NCBI GenBank assembly: GCA_905221605.1
Contig: CAJNDS010002035.1
Location: 1 to 64,000 of the forward strand
Length of the DNA stretch: 64,000 nucleotides
Reading direction: 5' to 3'
Origin: Symbiodinium natans
Taxonomy: Eukaryota > Sar > Dinophyceae > Suessiales > Symbiodiniaceae
Notes under the pieces: generated by a model
Told to the model about the DNA's origin: nothing
The model's database searches: none
Seen by the model: the letters and a program-made list of their open reading frames with translations, nothing else
Program-made: the position numbers and the translations under genes
Shown here: one piece after another, positions 43,001-49,720 of the stretch
How positions within the stretch are numbered: the stretch's first letter is position 1
Layout of the letters: the number at the start of each line of letters is the position of its first letter

Positions 43001-45497
43001 GAGCACACAACACCAGCAATGCTTTCAGAAACACTCCTGGCCAACGCAAACTCCGAAAGGCACACTTCCTCTCTTCACTCTGTCCCAACAAACACTCAGG
43101 CACACAAGCGCTGGGGTGCAAGTCACTCCTACGTCCTACACGCAAGGCACTCCTACTCCTAATGCAAACACTCTGAGGCTGGAGCGGCACAGGCCCTACC
43201 CCTACGCACTCAAAACCCTTGTCTCCACAGCGTGTGTCCCTACTGGTTTGCTTCTCCAAAGACGTGTTGCTTGCAGACTTAAGCACAACAGCTGCGGCGG
43301 AACATAAAGCTTCAGCACAACATGCAGAGGGTGGGGTTTCCAGGTCTACTCCTACTTTCGCAACTGCAGCATGCTCACATCCACTCAAACGCTCCTGAAA
43401 AACATGCTCATGCAGCTCATGTTCCCCCACATGTTGCTTCACTGAAAATGCTCGCAACAAAAACTTAAAAGGCGTCACCTCCAATGCTCTTCCTACGTTG
43501 GGCGGTGCCTTCTTCTGCACCTTATCCACTTCCATCGCGTCGTCGTTCGGGCTCCACCCCGGCTTGGGTGAGTCCCCTTTGCTTCTTCTTCCTTTCGGCT
43601 TTGCCTTGGTAGGGCCAATCTCCTTAGCCAACGCCCACCAGCTCCTGGCTTCACGAACCAAAGGCACCCACATCGAGGAACCTCGTTCCGTCTGCTTCAC
43701 CAAGCAGCTTGCTCCAGGCTCTGAGGTGAGCCAGGTACTCCATCCCGAAAGGGATGCTTGCCAAGAACTGACTACGTTGAAACCAATCTTGCAAACCAAG
43801 ACCTGTTGAAGCACTACGGGCCCCAACTTCCCAAACTTCACCCGAATGTCAACCAACTTGACACATTCCATGGGCGTATCGCTAGCACTCATGAGCACAG
43901 GAAGAGGTCCCGAATGCTCCTTGACGACTTCGTAAAAACCCAACGCACTCTCTGACAACACGTGGCAGGTGGCTCCACTATCAATGAGCCATGCGAAAGA
44001 GCTATTCCTAGAGGAGGACTGGTTCAGTCTCTCGATCTCTCCGTTCGTCATGGTGAGACGAGGGGGCTCAGCTTCATTGGGCTCATTAGTTCTTGTCCCC
44101 GGACCCAAGCCACTCAGATGATGAGACCGCATCGCCATCACCTGGTCAGACTGCTCGTCTTCCACAGCTCGGCCCTTGGGCTTTCCTTTGTTCTTGGGCT
44201 TCCCCTTGGGCTTTCCACCCTTTCCTTTGTCTGTCTTCCCTTTGCCTTTGCCCTTGCCTTTAGGACTCTTCTCTCGATTCTTGGAACCAGAAGGCTTTCC
44301 ACCTTTCGGTTCATCCCTCTTCTTTCCTTTTCCAGAGCTCTTGTCGGGGCACTGCCAACTCATATGGCCTGATTTGCCACAGTTCCAGCAGAGGCCGCGC
44401 TCCCCAACTGCATTCAGCGAACCGGCATCACACAATCGGGTTTGCTCCTCGTAGAACCGGATGCTTTCAACCAGTTCCTCCCAGCTCCCAGACTTCCCAT
44501 GCAGGACAACGTAATGCCTACACTCTGGGCTGACAGATTGAAGAAGAAGGGTTGAACGATCAGATGCTCCAAGCCTCAGTTCAGGGAACCGATGCAGCTT
44601 CTGGTCTACCTTCCCAAGCTCGTCCTCAAGGAAGCGGACGCAGTCAAGCGGTCGCTTGTACGAACTCGCCTTCGAAGTTAGGCGAAGGGCTTCATCTCTC
44701 ACAGCAATGGCCTCCATGCGAGAGACAATGCTGAAGGTCTGGTGCATTTGACGCATCACCTCATAACCACAAGCAGCTTGTCCTTGACGCATCGACGTGC
44801 TTCTCACCAGTTCCATCCCACGTTCGAACTTCTGCAGACTTTGTTGCAGGTAGTAAAACAACCTTGCCGAACGCGATGCTACCGGAACTGCCATGTCAGA
44901 CTGCTTGATCTCACGGTCATGCGTCATTGCCTGGCGCAACTCATTGACATAGTTGTCGTCTATCAACGCCAGCCAGGAAGCAAGCACCTCGCACCACCGA
45001 TGGTACTCCTCCAGCTCTCTCACACGCCCTTTTCCCATCGACACATTATCGATGAGCGGCAATGCTGGCAGATACTTCTCTGCACGGTTACTTCCAACAT
45101 GCAGGTTCTGTGATGGCGCCGGTGGAGGAGCAGAAGCCTTTGCCGTGGGACTTCCAGCAGCTGCTGCACTTGAAGCACCCCCAAATGGGTTGCTCACAGC
45201 TGCCGACAATGCTTCCTGCTCACGTCTCCTTCTCTCGTCGGCCTCCATCTTTGCCACCAGAACTTGAAGTGTCTGTTGCTGATTCTGCATCATCATTTGC
45301 TGACTCTGCATCATCTGGACCATCATCTGCTGGAGTTGAGGGTCAAGTCCGACGACCGTGGCGGGTCCTCCCGCTGGAGCAGAAGCTCCAGGGGGTTGTG
45401 TTGGCGGTTGTTGCCCGTCCTGGGCACCACCGGGGCCAAACAAAGCTTCGTCGTCTTCGTCTTCAGGCACAGGGGTCGACAGCCCGGGGTCAGCCAT
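37002..45497 (-). CDS. Copia Gag-Pol polyprotein, 2831 aa, with extra domains
   Basis: One uninterrupted frame. Gag has a CCHC zinc knuckle (CWNCGKSGHMSWQC, near residue 367) followed by a Lys/Gly-rich tract. Protease has DSGATCH near 504. Integrase begins with an H-H-C-C finger (HQPYLSCCDTC near 1600) and shows the D, D, E residues in VDFGF (~1636), HGDQEN (~1692) and GIVER (~1733). RT has YVDD near 2231; RNase H has FVDASW (~2414), SSAEAELAA (~2450) and SDSEA (~2493). Usual copia polyproteins are about 1300-1500 residues. The excess is a roughly 1000-residue segment between protease and integrase and a roughly 215-residue C-terminal extension. The start is the ATG 31 bp after the PBS. The protein would be made as a polyprotein and cut by its own protease. 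Confidence 0.95.
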   Translation of the reverse strand: MADPGLSTPVPEDEDDEALFGPGGAQDGQQPPTQPPGASAPAGGPATVVGLDPQLQQMMVQMMQSQQMMMQNQQQTLQVLVAKMEADERRRREQEALSAAVSNPFGGASSAAAAGSPTAKASAPPPAPSQNLHVGSNRAEKYLPALPLIDNVSMGKGRVRELEEYHRWCEVLASWLALIDDNYVNELRQAMTHDREIKQSDMAVPVASRSARLFYYLQQSLQKFERGMELVRSTSMRQGQAACGYEVMRQMHQTFSIVSRMEAIAVRDEALRLTSKASSYKRPLDCVRFLEDELGKVDQKLHRFPELRLGASDRSTLLLQSVSPECRHYVVLHGKSGSWEELVESIRFYEEQTRLCDAGSLNAVGERGLCWNCGKSGHMSWQCPDKSSGKGKKRDEPKGGKPSGSKNREKSPKGKGKGKGKTDKGKGGKPKGKPKNKGKPKGRAVEDEQSDQVMAMRSHHLSGLGPGTRTNEPNEAEPPRLTMTNGEIERLNQSSSRNSSFAWLIDSGATCHVLSESALGFYEVVKEHSGPLPVLMSASDTPMECVKLVDIRVKFGKLGPVVLQQVLVCKIGFNVVSSWQASLSGWSTWLTSEPGASCLVKQTERGSSMWVPLVREARSWWALAKEIGPTKAKPKGRRSKGDSPKPGWSPNDDAMEVDKVQKKAPPNVGRALEVTPFKFLLRAFSVKQHVGEHELHEHVFQERLSGCEHAAVAKVGVDLETPPSACCAEALCSAAAVVLKSASNTSLEKQTSRDTRCGDKGFECVGVGPVPLQPQSVCIRSRSALRVGRRSDLHPSACVPECLLGQSEERKCAFRSLRWPGVFLKALLVLCALGVFCSKPGAFVRDLGKDGASGSLASALSCELPKWECGPGGSLFDEHDCSSCAPFRGGRSAVSFEAASPKHRPFYLDPWLGRTAVGDSSLPWGVGDTGVGDQYKRHSGEATYAHCRAASHCCSDGGPVGFDGHPRRRARPSCRVCKVWLCFDHHGGGSRRCDCYHPPTAPSMRAKGVLAQQSGWHPAHLEEIPSVPGGDSRVAVPSCSIPVVRGRASKHSAKRAQGRACAGCRLESAFGGRARPEQPPGDFGCSTANYNTGCCTIRVGWHGTASSQKCSSSTSFGVGFAQPSACKSRGNDSIACRHEESCNSRGGSIIVDGPRFSTRASGFLAVQPSFPAYAVRLFLCSIVGTRHAYGSRHASNSASSTSSILGTRHAYGSKPAYTSASSTSSIDTAPRYIEGACGRGSNGGRDADDARGGIRCPWDPYGREFRGPNGANGRWHWKSGERFSFDPAGRDEYGGSKSTDGQFGCGRLWLRDGLICLGMGPEGLNLKAGHELLRSSPQCTKLVGVGLKALLFAVGDWLCALGGRVGAFECLVGDCECSLPAANGSAHCPSVPRSSWKGSSALALGLVLGLVFRGWLRRCVKLLSVRRRSRLKFVRVTLVGRVPRRSWSVVRRLLFLRGVLACELKAEPTGEEAKGPMMKRWRALKKWALCGLGSLRGSEQKKAVARSEALRMLAGLPTPVVVNSESEEELIPDPLEAELAKPSGSEPPRPSDVRKKPRVENVPSGEPGALSSPEVVSDALDPEVPVYLTSERLKAHRNKGHQPYLSCCDTCQSARGRVPARRKHMKHHHGPGELQVDFGFFGKNVRFLLMVHVVSGYIHTVVLGPEDEVPAVSVCKAFTEMGLSGLDIVVHGDQENLLESVFRNAAKHRTFGGRSMHWVPFAINRPQAKGIVERHVCLVKEAFWSVWLGLEERVGEKLPLGSHLFVEAMRYSVRMHNLFHVSKEHSTPLERLRGSTVQPVKSCEFGVVGFGKPQKDYPEHRGKRLVRALYVGPHGANGSGIRVFVPIGIGKPPFLEIFSSFRAKDPVEFDKAALRDLRGNKEDPERPIKFDVPIDGPSLPLDSPNIPEGSLEFPVERTEPPALEGPEAMEEEGELDGYSPDFSDVPEETGMEVEPPGGVGLEDLDAPMDPGEDDAMEEGLTWLYEHGLRQLFDGPDLRVTTKIRKGDDVKEWFRMKFGGKKIWVHVPDNAVCEVSGKVLPRKHLEEGMRLELSELDAFGVATIIGEAEARKRATRRIHTTRWVLTSKPSATNPERVRARLVVRDYAFGSNPLADGIYSPTTSLEALRGVLAIHAVRGGTLLSADVSVAFMQAPVQGVECIRFPNGMYDEENKPLFAQLHKAMNGLRVGPLSWYLEFTSTLRKQFGFGETADPTVHHRLEKDGALTLVLVYVDDLIIFSQNPPVAKDLYAKLAKIYKMKQTGLLEPGKTGQLEFLGRVIARTTEHGPVFFGLKPGYLKSLGEEFGISGKGVKPVLGNLEREYRKKEAGTPISTEAYERYRRVLGKLMWASLTLPHLSYPVGFLGRYQSDPDSQAEACLRRVVRWVMALPEYLQRFSAEAFEYPCCASETMLSGFVDASWNICSVSGAIVKWHGIMIKTFSRKQSVTALSSAEAELAALTEAAKESVYLSLLMETLLYGMPKGETGEFPIHLASDSEAALSISKMTGLLRRVRHLELRHRYLQELVHLERLILSFISGERNPADGLTKSPEELLLEHLLVACGLERVCEEDLQGLVVPEHLRERMEELEEVCEKLEKIPTNLAKYEPVARDLALGSVPLLVIEVFCSTDSALCRACARDRVAYIGITEKEDFLSKSTQMFLGEVLLCLLSRKPPQIYVHIASPCTAGCSYRFKNWHRPKFRHRWREQVKKHVASWKALGRLLEDRCKEILVTQEWPKNCGLWKEESYLKEKKRLGLNFGRVVDRCAFDGVFKRWFFATNREEWSEIFSGKPCDKSHQHVSLASVEETGIYPTKLGRALLRAAKVTLGLVGTPS
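37005..37645 (-). other. Methyltransferase-like C-terminal extension of copia Pol
   Basis: Residues about 2617-2830, after RNase H. The order VIEVFCSTDSALCRA, HIASPCTAGCS, VTQEWPKNCGLW, RWFFATN, ending in a GIYPTKLGRAL stretch, resembles the motif I, IV (Pro-Cys), VI (Glu) and later blocks of Rossmann-fold C5 cytosine methyltransferases. The match is by pattern only. The residue after PC is Thr rather than the usual Gln, and ENV is replaced by EWP, so activity is uncertain. Confidence 0.5.
41555..42958 (-). CDS. 467-codon ORF overlapping the copia polyprotein in another frame
   Basis: Same strand as Gag-Pol but shifted by one base. It has its own ATG and stop, and covers the polyprotein's codons about 847-1315 between protease and integrase. 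The first 240 residues look like a folded helical protein (for example IARLAHRFEEEGQLSLSRQ, LTDTLVEEHDRRAEYARYG). The rest is Pro-rich (PPPLPPPS, APGTPME repeats) with an acidic end. In contrast the polyprotein frame here is rich in Cys, Ser, Gly and Arg and looks like a by-product. No family was recognised. It may be a captured gene or an accessory ORF, with translation perhaps by frameshifting or a separate transcript. Confidence 0.55.
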   Translation of the reverse strand: MERMELPEASPPLCLVNSQSGSVAQVEAFSTSMIARLAHRFEEEGQLSLSRQLLQNIDLFTSTPGSVERLLGIPACLGELETQELVINTSGIPVKQPMLIAELRAIAAPTVDQSVLTDTLVEEHDRRAEYARYGYVLTTMGVVVADVTATIRQPHLPCEQRGYWRNNQVGIQLTLKKFLLYLEAIRELRCHPAQYQLFEAGLASILPNELKVERVPAADLRALLADVLVQSNRRVTLAAQPPTIIPDVAPSASGGTAPPLHKSAPAPPPSGWALLNQARAKAEAMIRLHADMKRAATAEVAPSSSTGPAFPPGPPAFLLFSPPSPLTPSVFSYAPSSAPGTPMEAGMPLTPPPLPPPSWAPGTPMEASLPIPPPPLPPPSTPHPDTLRELAGEVPMEVEMPMTPVEAFGAPGTPMDVSSEVPMEPMVGGIGSPGSASPLTPPAETSMVVPNPPMDNSDVGDSGSEMD

Positions 45498-45527
45498 GGC
45501 TTCTAGTTTCTACGAGCGTGCTACACA

Positions 45528-45540
45528 CGCTCCGCTACCA
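45528..45540 (-). promoter_or_regulatory. Primer-binding site, initiator tRNA-Met type
   Basis: On the element strand TGGTAGCGGAGCG follows the 5' LTR with no gap. It would pair with a tRNA 3' end CUCCGCUACCA, close to eukaryotic initiator Met tRNAs (AGCxGAG acceptor stems). The host tRNA was not seen in this window. Confidence 0.75.
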
Positions 45541-45939
45541 TGTGAAAACACAGCAGCAGCGCGCTGAACCCTCTTTTTCTCACGACTTGAGCCAAAGTCA
45601 TAAGCCGGAGGCTTCGTCAGTGAAACTCTTTACACACAGGTGAAAACTCTGCTCTGCCACGTGTTCTCCACAGCCACAAAACAAACTCAAACGTCAGTGG
45701 GAGTTCTCGGGACCTACCCAACTACACCTAAAGCAAGCAAAAACGTGTACAGTCACTCCTACAGCTTTCAGACACACATCCCTACAACTCAAGCAATTCA
45801 AAAGGCTTTCCCACTTAAAGCAGCACTCCCGTCGAGCCTCCAAGGCACAACTACGGAGTTCCTCCAACTACACACACACAACTCTGAGCCAGCATGCAGG
45901 ACAACAAAGTTAACATGTCCTTAGACAGGAACTTTCACA
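45541..45939 (-). repeat. Copia LTR (5' LTR of the element), 399 bp
   Basis: Appears identical to 36488-36886. It should hold the element promoter on its minus strand. An 11-base stretch (45586-45596) reads TTTGGCTCAAG in the element direction, the same as the end of the dinoflagellate spliced leader. Confidence 0.97.
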
Positions 45940-45944
45940 AAGAA
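45940..45944. repeat. Target-site duplication, right copy (AAGAA)
   Basis: Matches 36483-36487 on the other side of the element. Confidence 0.9.
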
Positions 45945-46186
45945 AGCCATACCACCAGGGACTCCGAGAGCCTCGCTTTGTCCAGCTGCGGGACCGGGCA
46001 ATCCAACATTTCAGCAAGGTCGAAATGCTGCAATGCCCCCGACAATCTAAGGCACTGCGTGACGATAGGGTCATAAACCTTCAAATACGCTGCCGGAAAC
46101 GTTTCAGGCAGATGCAGTAGCGTGTCAGCGATTCCGATCAGCATATCCGAGTCTTGCAGCTGGTTCGGTACGCCGTTCAAAAACAC
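45945..46186 (-). pseudogene. Coding-like sequence cut by the copia insertion
   Basis: A minus-strand open frame with protein-like composition (IADTLLHLPETFPAAYLKVYD, cut short at 46186 on its 5' side) runs into the right LTR. Removing the element and one target duplication joins it to the coding-like sequence at 36482, but in a different frame (shifted by one). The locus was therefore probably already damaged, or an intron lies here. Function unknown. Confidence 0.4.
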
Positions 46187-46189
46187 CTC

Positions 46190-47690
46190 ATAGGCCCTAT
46201 ATGCCCGAACTGCTGGCAGTGTGTTGTGAGGTGTTGCGAGTCACGCAGGTTCATGTAGGGCCGAGGTTTGACATTCTTGCCAAAGTGATGTCCCGCTGCA
46301 AGTGCGCGCCACATGAGATCACAGGTTGACAGCCGGTCCGACAATGGCCTTCAGCCCGGCGGCCTGCATGACTTCGGTTTGACGATGCTCATACAGAGAA
46401 TCGATTCCAGCATCGATACCGCTGAGAACCACACCTCAGACGCTCCAGAGGAACGGTGAGGCTTGCTCCAAGAGGGCATCTCGCCTGGTCCCTTTTTCCA
46501 CGGGCCGGAACTTTGGGCCGTTTGCCGCAAAAGGGCCGGCAAGGTGGCTGGCGTGTGGAGGTCGGCAGAGACCGCATTGAGGCCAAAATCGTTTGCTCCA
46601 ACAACTCCGTGATGAAGTGTTAATTGGGTCGCGATCCTCCAGCGGGCTGTCTGTGGTCGCCAATCATAACATCAAGTGCATGCTTGATGTGCGCCAGAAT
46701 GTGTTGGAACCAGACGTGTCCAATTACTGGGCTTCATCTCGGAGGAGCAACTCAACATCCTTTTGACGGTTAATGAGCTGTGAGTAGGGAAAGCTCAGCC
46801 TTGCCACAATCGTTCCATGTGTCGTGGCTACAAGTAGCCCCCGGTACAAATCGTGCACAGGAGCTTATGTGTGTCCTTCTCCTTGTTACCCGGCGTGCGA
46901 ACGATGCGGCTTATCAACCGCTTCGACACAGGCCCGAACCGATTTATTGCCATGAGCGGTGTTTAGGGTGAGCCGGCTCGCAGGCACGCAAGGAGTAATT
47001 GTAGAAACGCGCAGGATTCCGCTGCCGGGCGCACCCGTTGTGAATACAGAAGTACGATTCGCACCTTGATAGCTCAAGGTCTCGTGTCGTGATTACAGCT
47101 TAAAGAATGCGCCCCATGCTCGAATAGCAGATGTATCTTCCCCGAGTCAGCTGTCGCTTGCTGCACATGACGTCTCGCGGCCACTGTGGCATGTTGCAGT
47201 CGGCTCTTGCTCAAGCGTTCAAAAGAATCGTCCTGCCCAGTGGAGTGCCCACTCCATGTCGGCATGCATGCAGAAGTTGCGCTTGATCGAGTCCACCTGT
47301 GCCATGCCTCTGCAAGACCCCCTTAGCAGGCACGCTGGCCAGTCGACGTTCAACTTTGTATTGGCGATCCCATTTCCCACCAGTACGTGCAAAGGTAATC
47401 ATCTTGCAACGTGCCACCAGCTCTCCAGGCCGTGTGGAGCAACGGGCTCTTTGGGCTGCCTGCGCGGGCCCGCGGAGGCAGCGAACCGGTTCGGATCCAG
47501 CTCTTCCCGGTAGTAATGCACTGCAACCGGAAGTGTGGCCAACTCAACATCCCAAGAAGGCTCTTGGTTGTTTTGGTGCGGCGTATTGGAAGGAAACCCT
47601 TCTTTGTCTCCAGCTCGCTGGCTTGGAGATGGAGCAAGTCAAAAATGACGAAAGCAGATGAGATGTGACCACACAAACAACAGACTCTAC
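46190..47690. other. No clear gene
   Basis: Short frames on both strands, none with a recognisable domain. A minus-strand stretch at 46351-46620 has some protein-like composition and may continue the decayed sequence at 45945-46186. Confidence 0.4.
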
Positions 47691-48101
47691 GGCCTTCAAG
47701 CCTTTGTGTTTACAAAGGGAAAATGAACTTTGTGTGAAATGCAGGAAAATGTCCAAGTAATTGAAGACTGGAAGCCAGGCTGCGGAAGAGGCAGGCAGCA
47801 GGTTTTGCAGGCTTGCTGTAGGGTCTGTTGGGGCGGCGTGCGGCAGGGTCTGGTTCTGCAGGCGCTGCTGACCTGCAGGCTGCTGCAGGGTCTGCAGGCT
47901 TGCCGACAGCCTACAAACCCTGCAGTGTTACATGCAGGTTCTGCAGAACGCAGCCCGACCTGAGAGCTACCTTGAAATTGCAAGGACTTGGAACCTGAAG
48001 GATGCTTGTCTCCGGTCACAAGCCCTTGCATGTGCCCCCGAGCCCCGCAATGTTGGATGCCGAAGGTCGGTCTGACATGACCAACGTGTTGCAACATTGC
48101 C

Positions 48102-48537
48102 CTGGCGCTCGAACAGTTGGGCGGACTCTGCGATGTTCTATCCGGATCCATCAGAGGGAACCTGGCCTCTATTAACTTCGTCAATCATGTACATGTTTGA
48201 TTTGTGATGAAAATTACGTTCTTGTTAATAATATATGCGAACAAAAAAATGTTTTAAATTGTTAAATTTATGAAGAGTAAAATTTTAATGATCAAAAATG
48301 CGTAGAATGTAACAAAGGATTTTATTTATTCGAAAATTAATGTCATAAAGGTAATCTAAAATATTGTGAATCTTACTTCTCAATCTGGACATCAAAAAAT
48401 TACACTATAGAATAATATTGATGTTGTAGTTGAAAATAGACTTAATAAGAGGGTTCAAAGTGACCGAAATGAGACACTAATAGGACCAAGAATACGTGGT
48501 TAAAGGCACTATGTGTCCCATTCAGTATAAGTTTGAC
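48102..48537 (+). mobile_element. 436-bp insertion defined by comparison with sister copies
   Basis: In copies 2 and 3, block A joins block B directly (AACATTGC(C/T)ATTGGGG). Here 436 bp intervene and TTGCC occurs on both sides (48097-48101 and 48538-48542), as a 5-bp target duplication would. The ends are not inverted repeats and no LTR is visible. The first ~85 bp have normal GC content and the rest (from about 48185) is strongly AT-rich, unlike anything else in the window. Confidence 0.75.
48203..48421 (+). pseudogene. Cys-rich protein fragment readable only with TAA = Gln
   Basis: In frame from 48203 the AT-rich insert reads CDENYVLVNNIC, then NC-Q-IYEE-Q-NFNDQKCVECNK, then GFYLFEN-Q-CHKG and KYC, where each Q set off by hyphens is a TAA codon. 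The Cys spacing with C..C..GFYL....C is typical of the furin-like or growth-factor-receptor-like Cys-rich repeats of ciliate surface proteins. Ciliates (also hexamitid diplomonads and some green algae) read TAA/TAG as Gln. The frame ends at TGA near 48419. It is a fragment, not a working gene here. Confidence 0.55.
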
Positions 48538-49720
48538 TTGCCATTGGGGAAAGGGGATTTTCGACAACACTTATTGATTTGGGACAGGTCGGCCCTTTGC
48601 TGCGGGTTTGGAGAATGTGCCTCAAGTGAAGCCAAATCCGACCCCAGAAAGACACAAGAAGCGTAGGACACGTTTGAGTGCCCCCGCAGTTGCAATTCAG
48701 CTTGTCATGTGCAATACCTGTTCCGTTATAACGCTATTGCCAACAGTTTTAAGCGACCGCTGACTATCTTTGCGCCCGACCCAAACATGTGGTGCATGCT
48801 TTGCGTGTCTCCGCAAAATTGAAAGCGCACTTGCCTTGCCACGTTTCACGGCCCATTCTGGGGTCCTATTTTTGGGCCCCAAAGCGAAGCCCAAAATGGG
48901 ATCTTCTCTAAGAGTTTCGAATCAGGCAGACCCAGTTTTGGAACCCAATTTCTGGCCTCAAAATGAAGGCCAAAAACTGTGCGATTTCTGATAAGAAGAC
49001 ACACTTTTGAAGCTCGCCGAAATTTGCCCGACGTGAGGACCGCTCCCGACATAAGACAATAAAAATGCACCGCTGCGTGGCAAGCGGTCGGTGGTGGGCC
49101 TGTACTTATTCATAAAGGCGCCATTCAGGTTGCCACTGGGGGGGTACTCTGATGCGTCCTATGTTTCTCGTCGTTTGTCGGTCCTGAATGTGGACCCGCG
49201 CGATACCGCGTTTTTTAGCGGTTTTTCCAACGGGCAGCCCGCAAAAGTTGGAAAAAAGGCTCTGGGAGTCCTGATGAGGTTTTGGAGCCCTTGAAGGGGA
49301 TTGTGAGGCCTTACTTGAGTATTTGAAAGACTGGTAAACCGTATAACCCTTGAGAAAGCGCGTGTAGCAGACCTGTACACGAGTACTACACTCAAAAAAT
49401 GCGGGAAAACAGCGTGTAGTACCTTGATTCCAAGTAGAAACATTACATGGACATGAACCTTAAAGTTTTGAAAAAACTATGCATTCATGTAGTACACTGT
49501 GGTTTTTCCCCAGCGCGGAGCGTGTAGTACCAGTTTTGATGAAATTACACCCGAGGCGAAATCCAGCTTTTCCCACAGCGCGGAGCGTGTAGTACTAGTT
49601 TTCATGAAATTAGACTGGCGGAAAAATCCAGCTTTTCCTACAGCGCGGAGCATGTGACACCTGGTTTTTAATTTGCAGTTCTACAGGTCAGGGGCTTTCA
49701 AGCTTCCTGCAGACTCTGGG

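Larger units (their letters stand above)
36488..45939 (-). mobile_element. Full-length Ty1/copia LTR retrotransposon
   Basis: About 9.45 kb, read right to left: 5' LTR (45541-45939), PBS, one long gag-pol ORF, PPT, 3' LTR (36488-36886), flanked by AAGAA target duplications. Gene order is gag, protease, integrase, RT, RNase H, with integrase before RT as in copia. LTRs without visible differences indicate a very recent insertion. Every hallmark residue I could check is present, so it may be autonomous. Confidence 0.95.
47694..49720 (+). repeat. A-B-C tandem duplication, copy 1
   Basis: Block A (47694-48101, CTGCAG-rich), then a 436-bp insertion, block B (48538-49127) and block C (49128-49720). 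Blocks A and C are shorter or more diverged than in copy 2, and B is present once. Confidence 0.85.
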
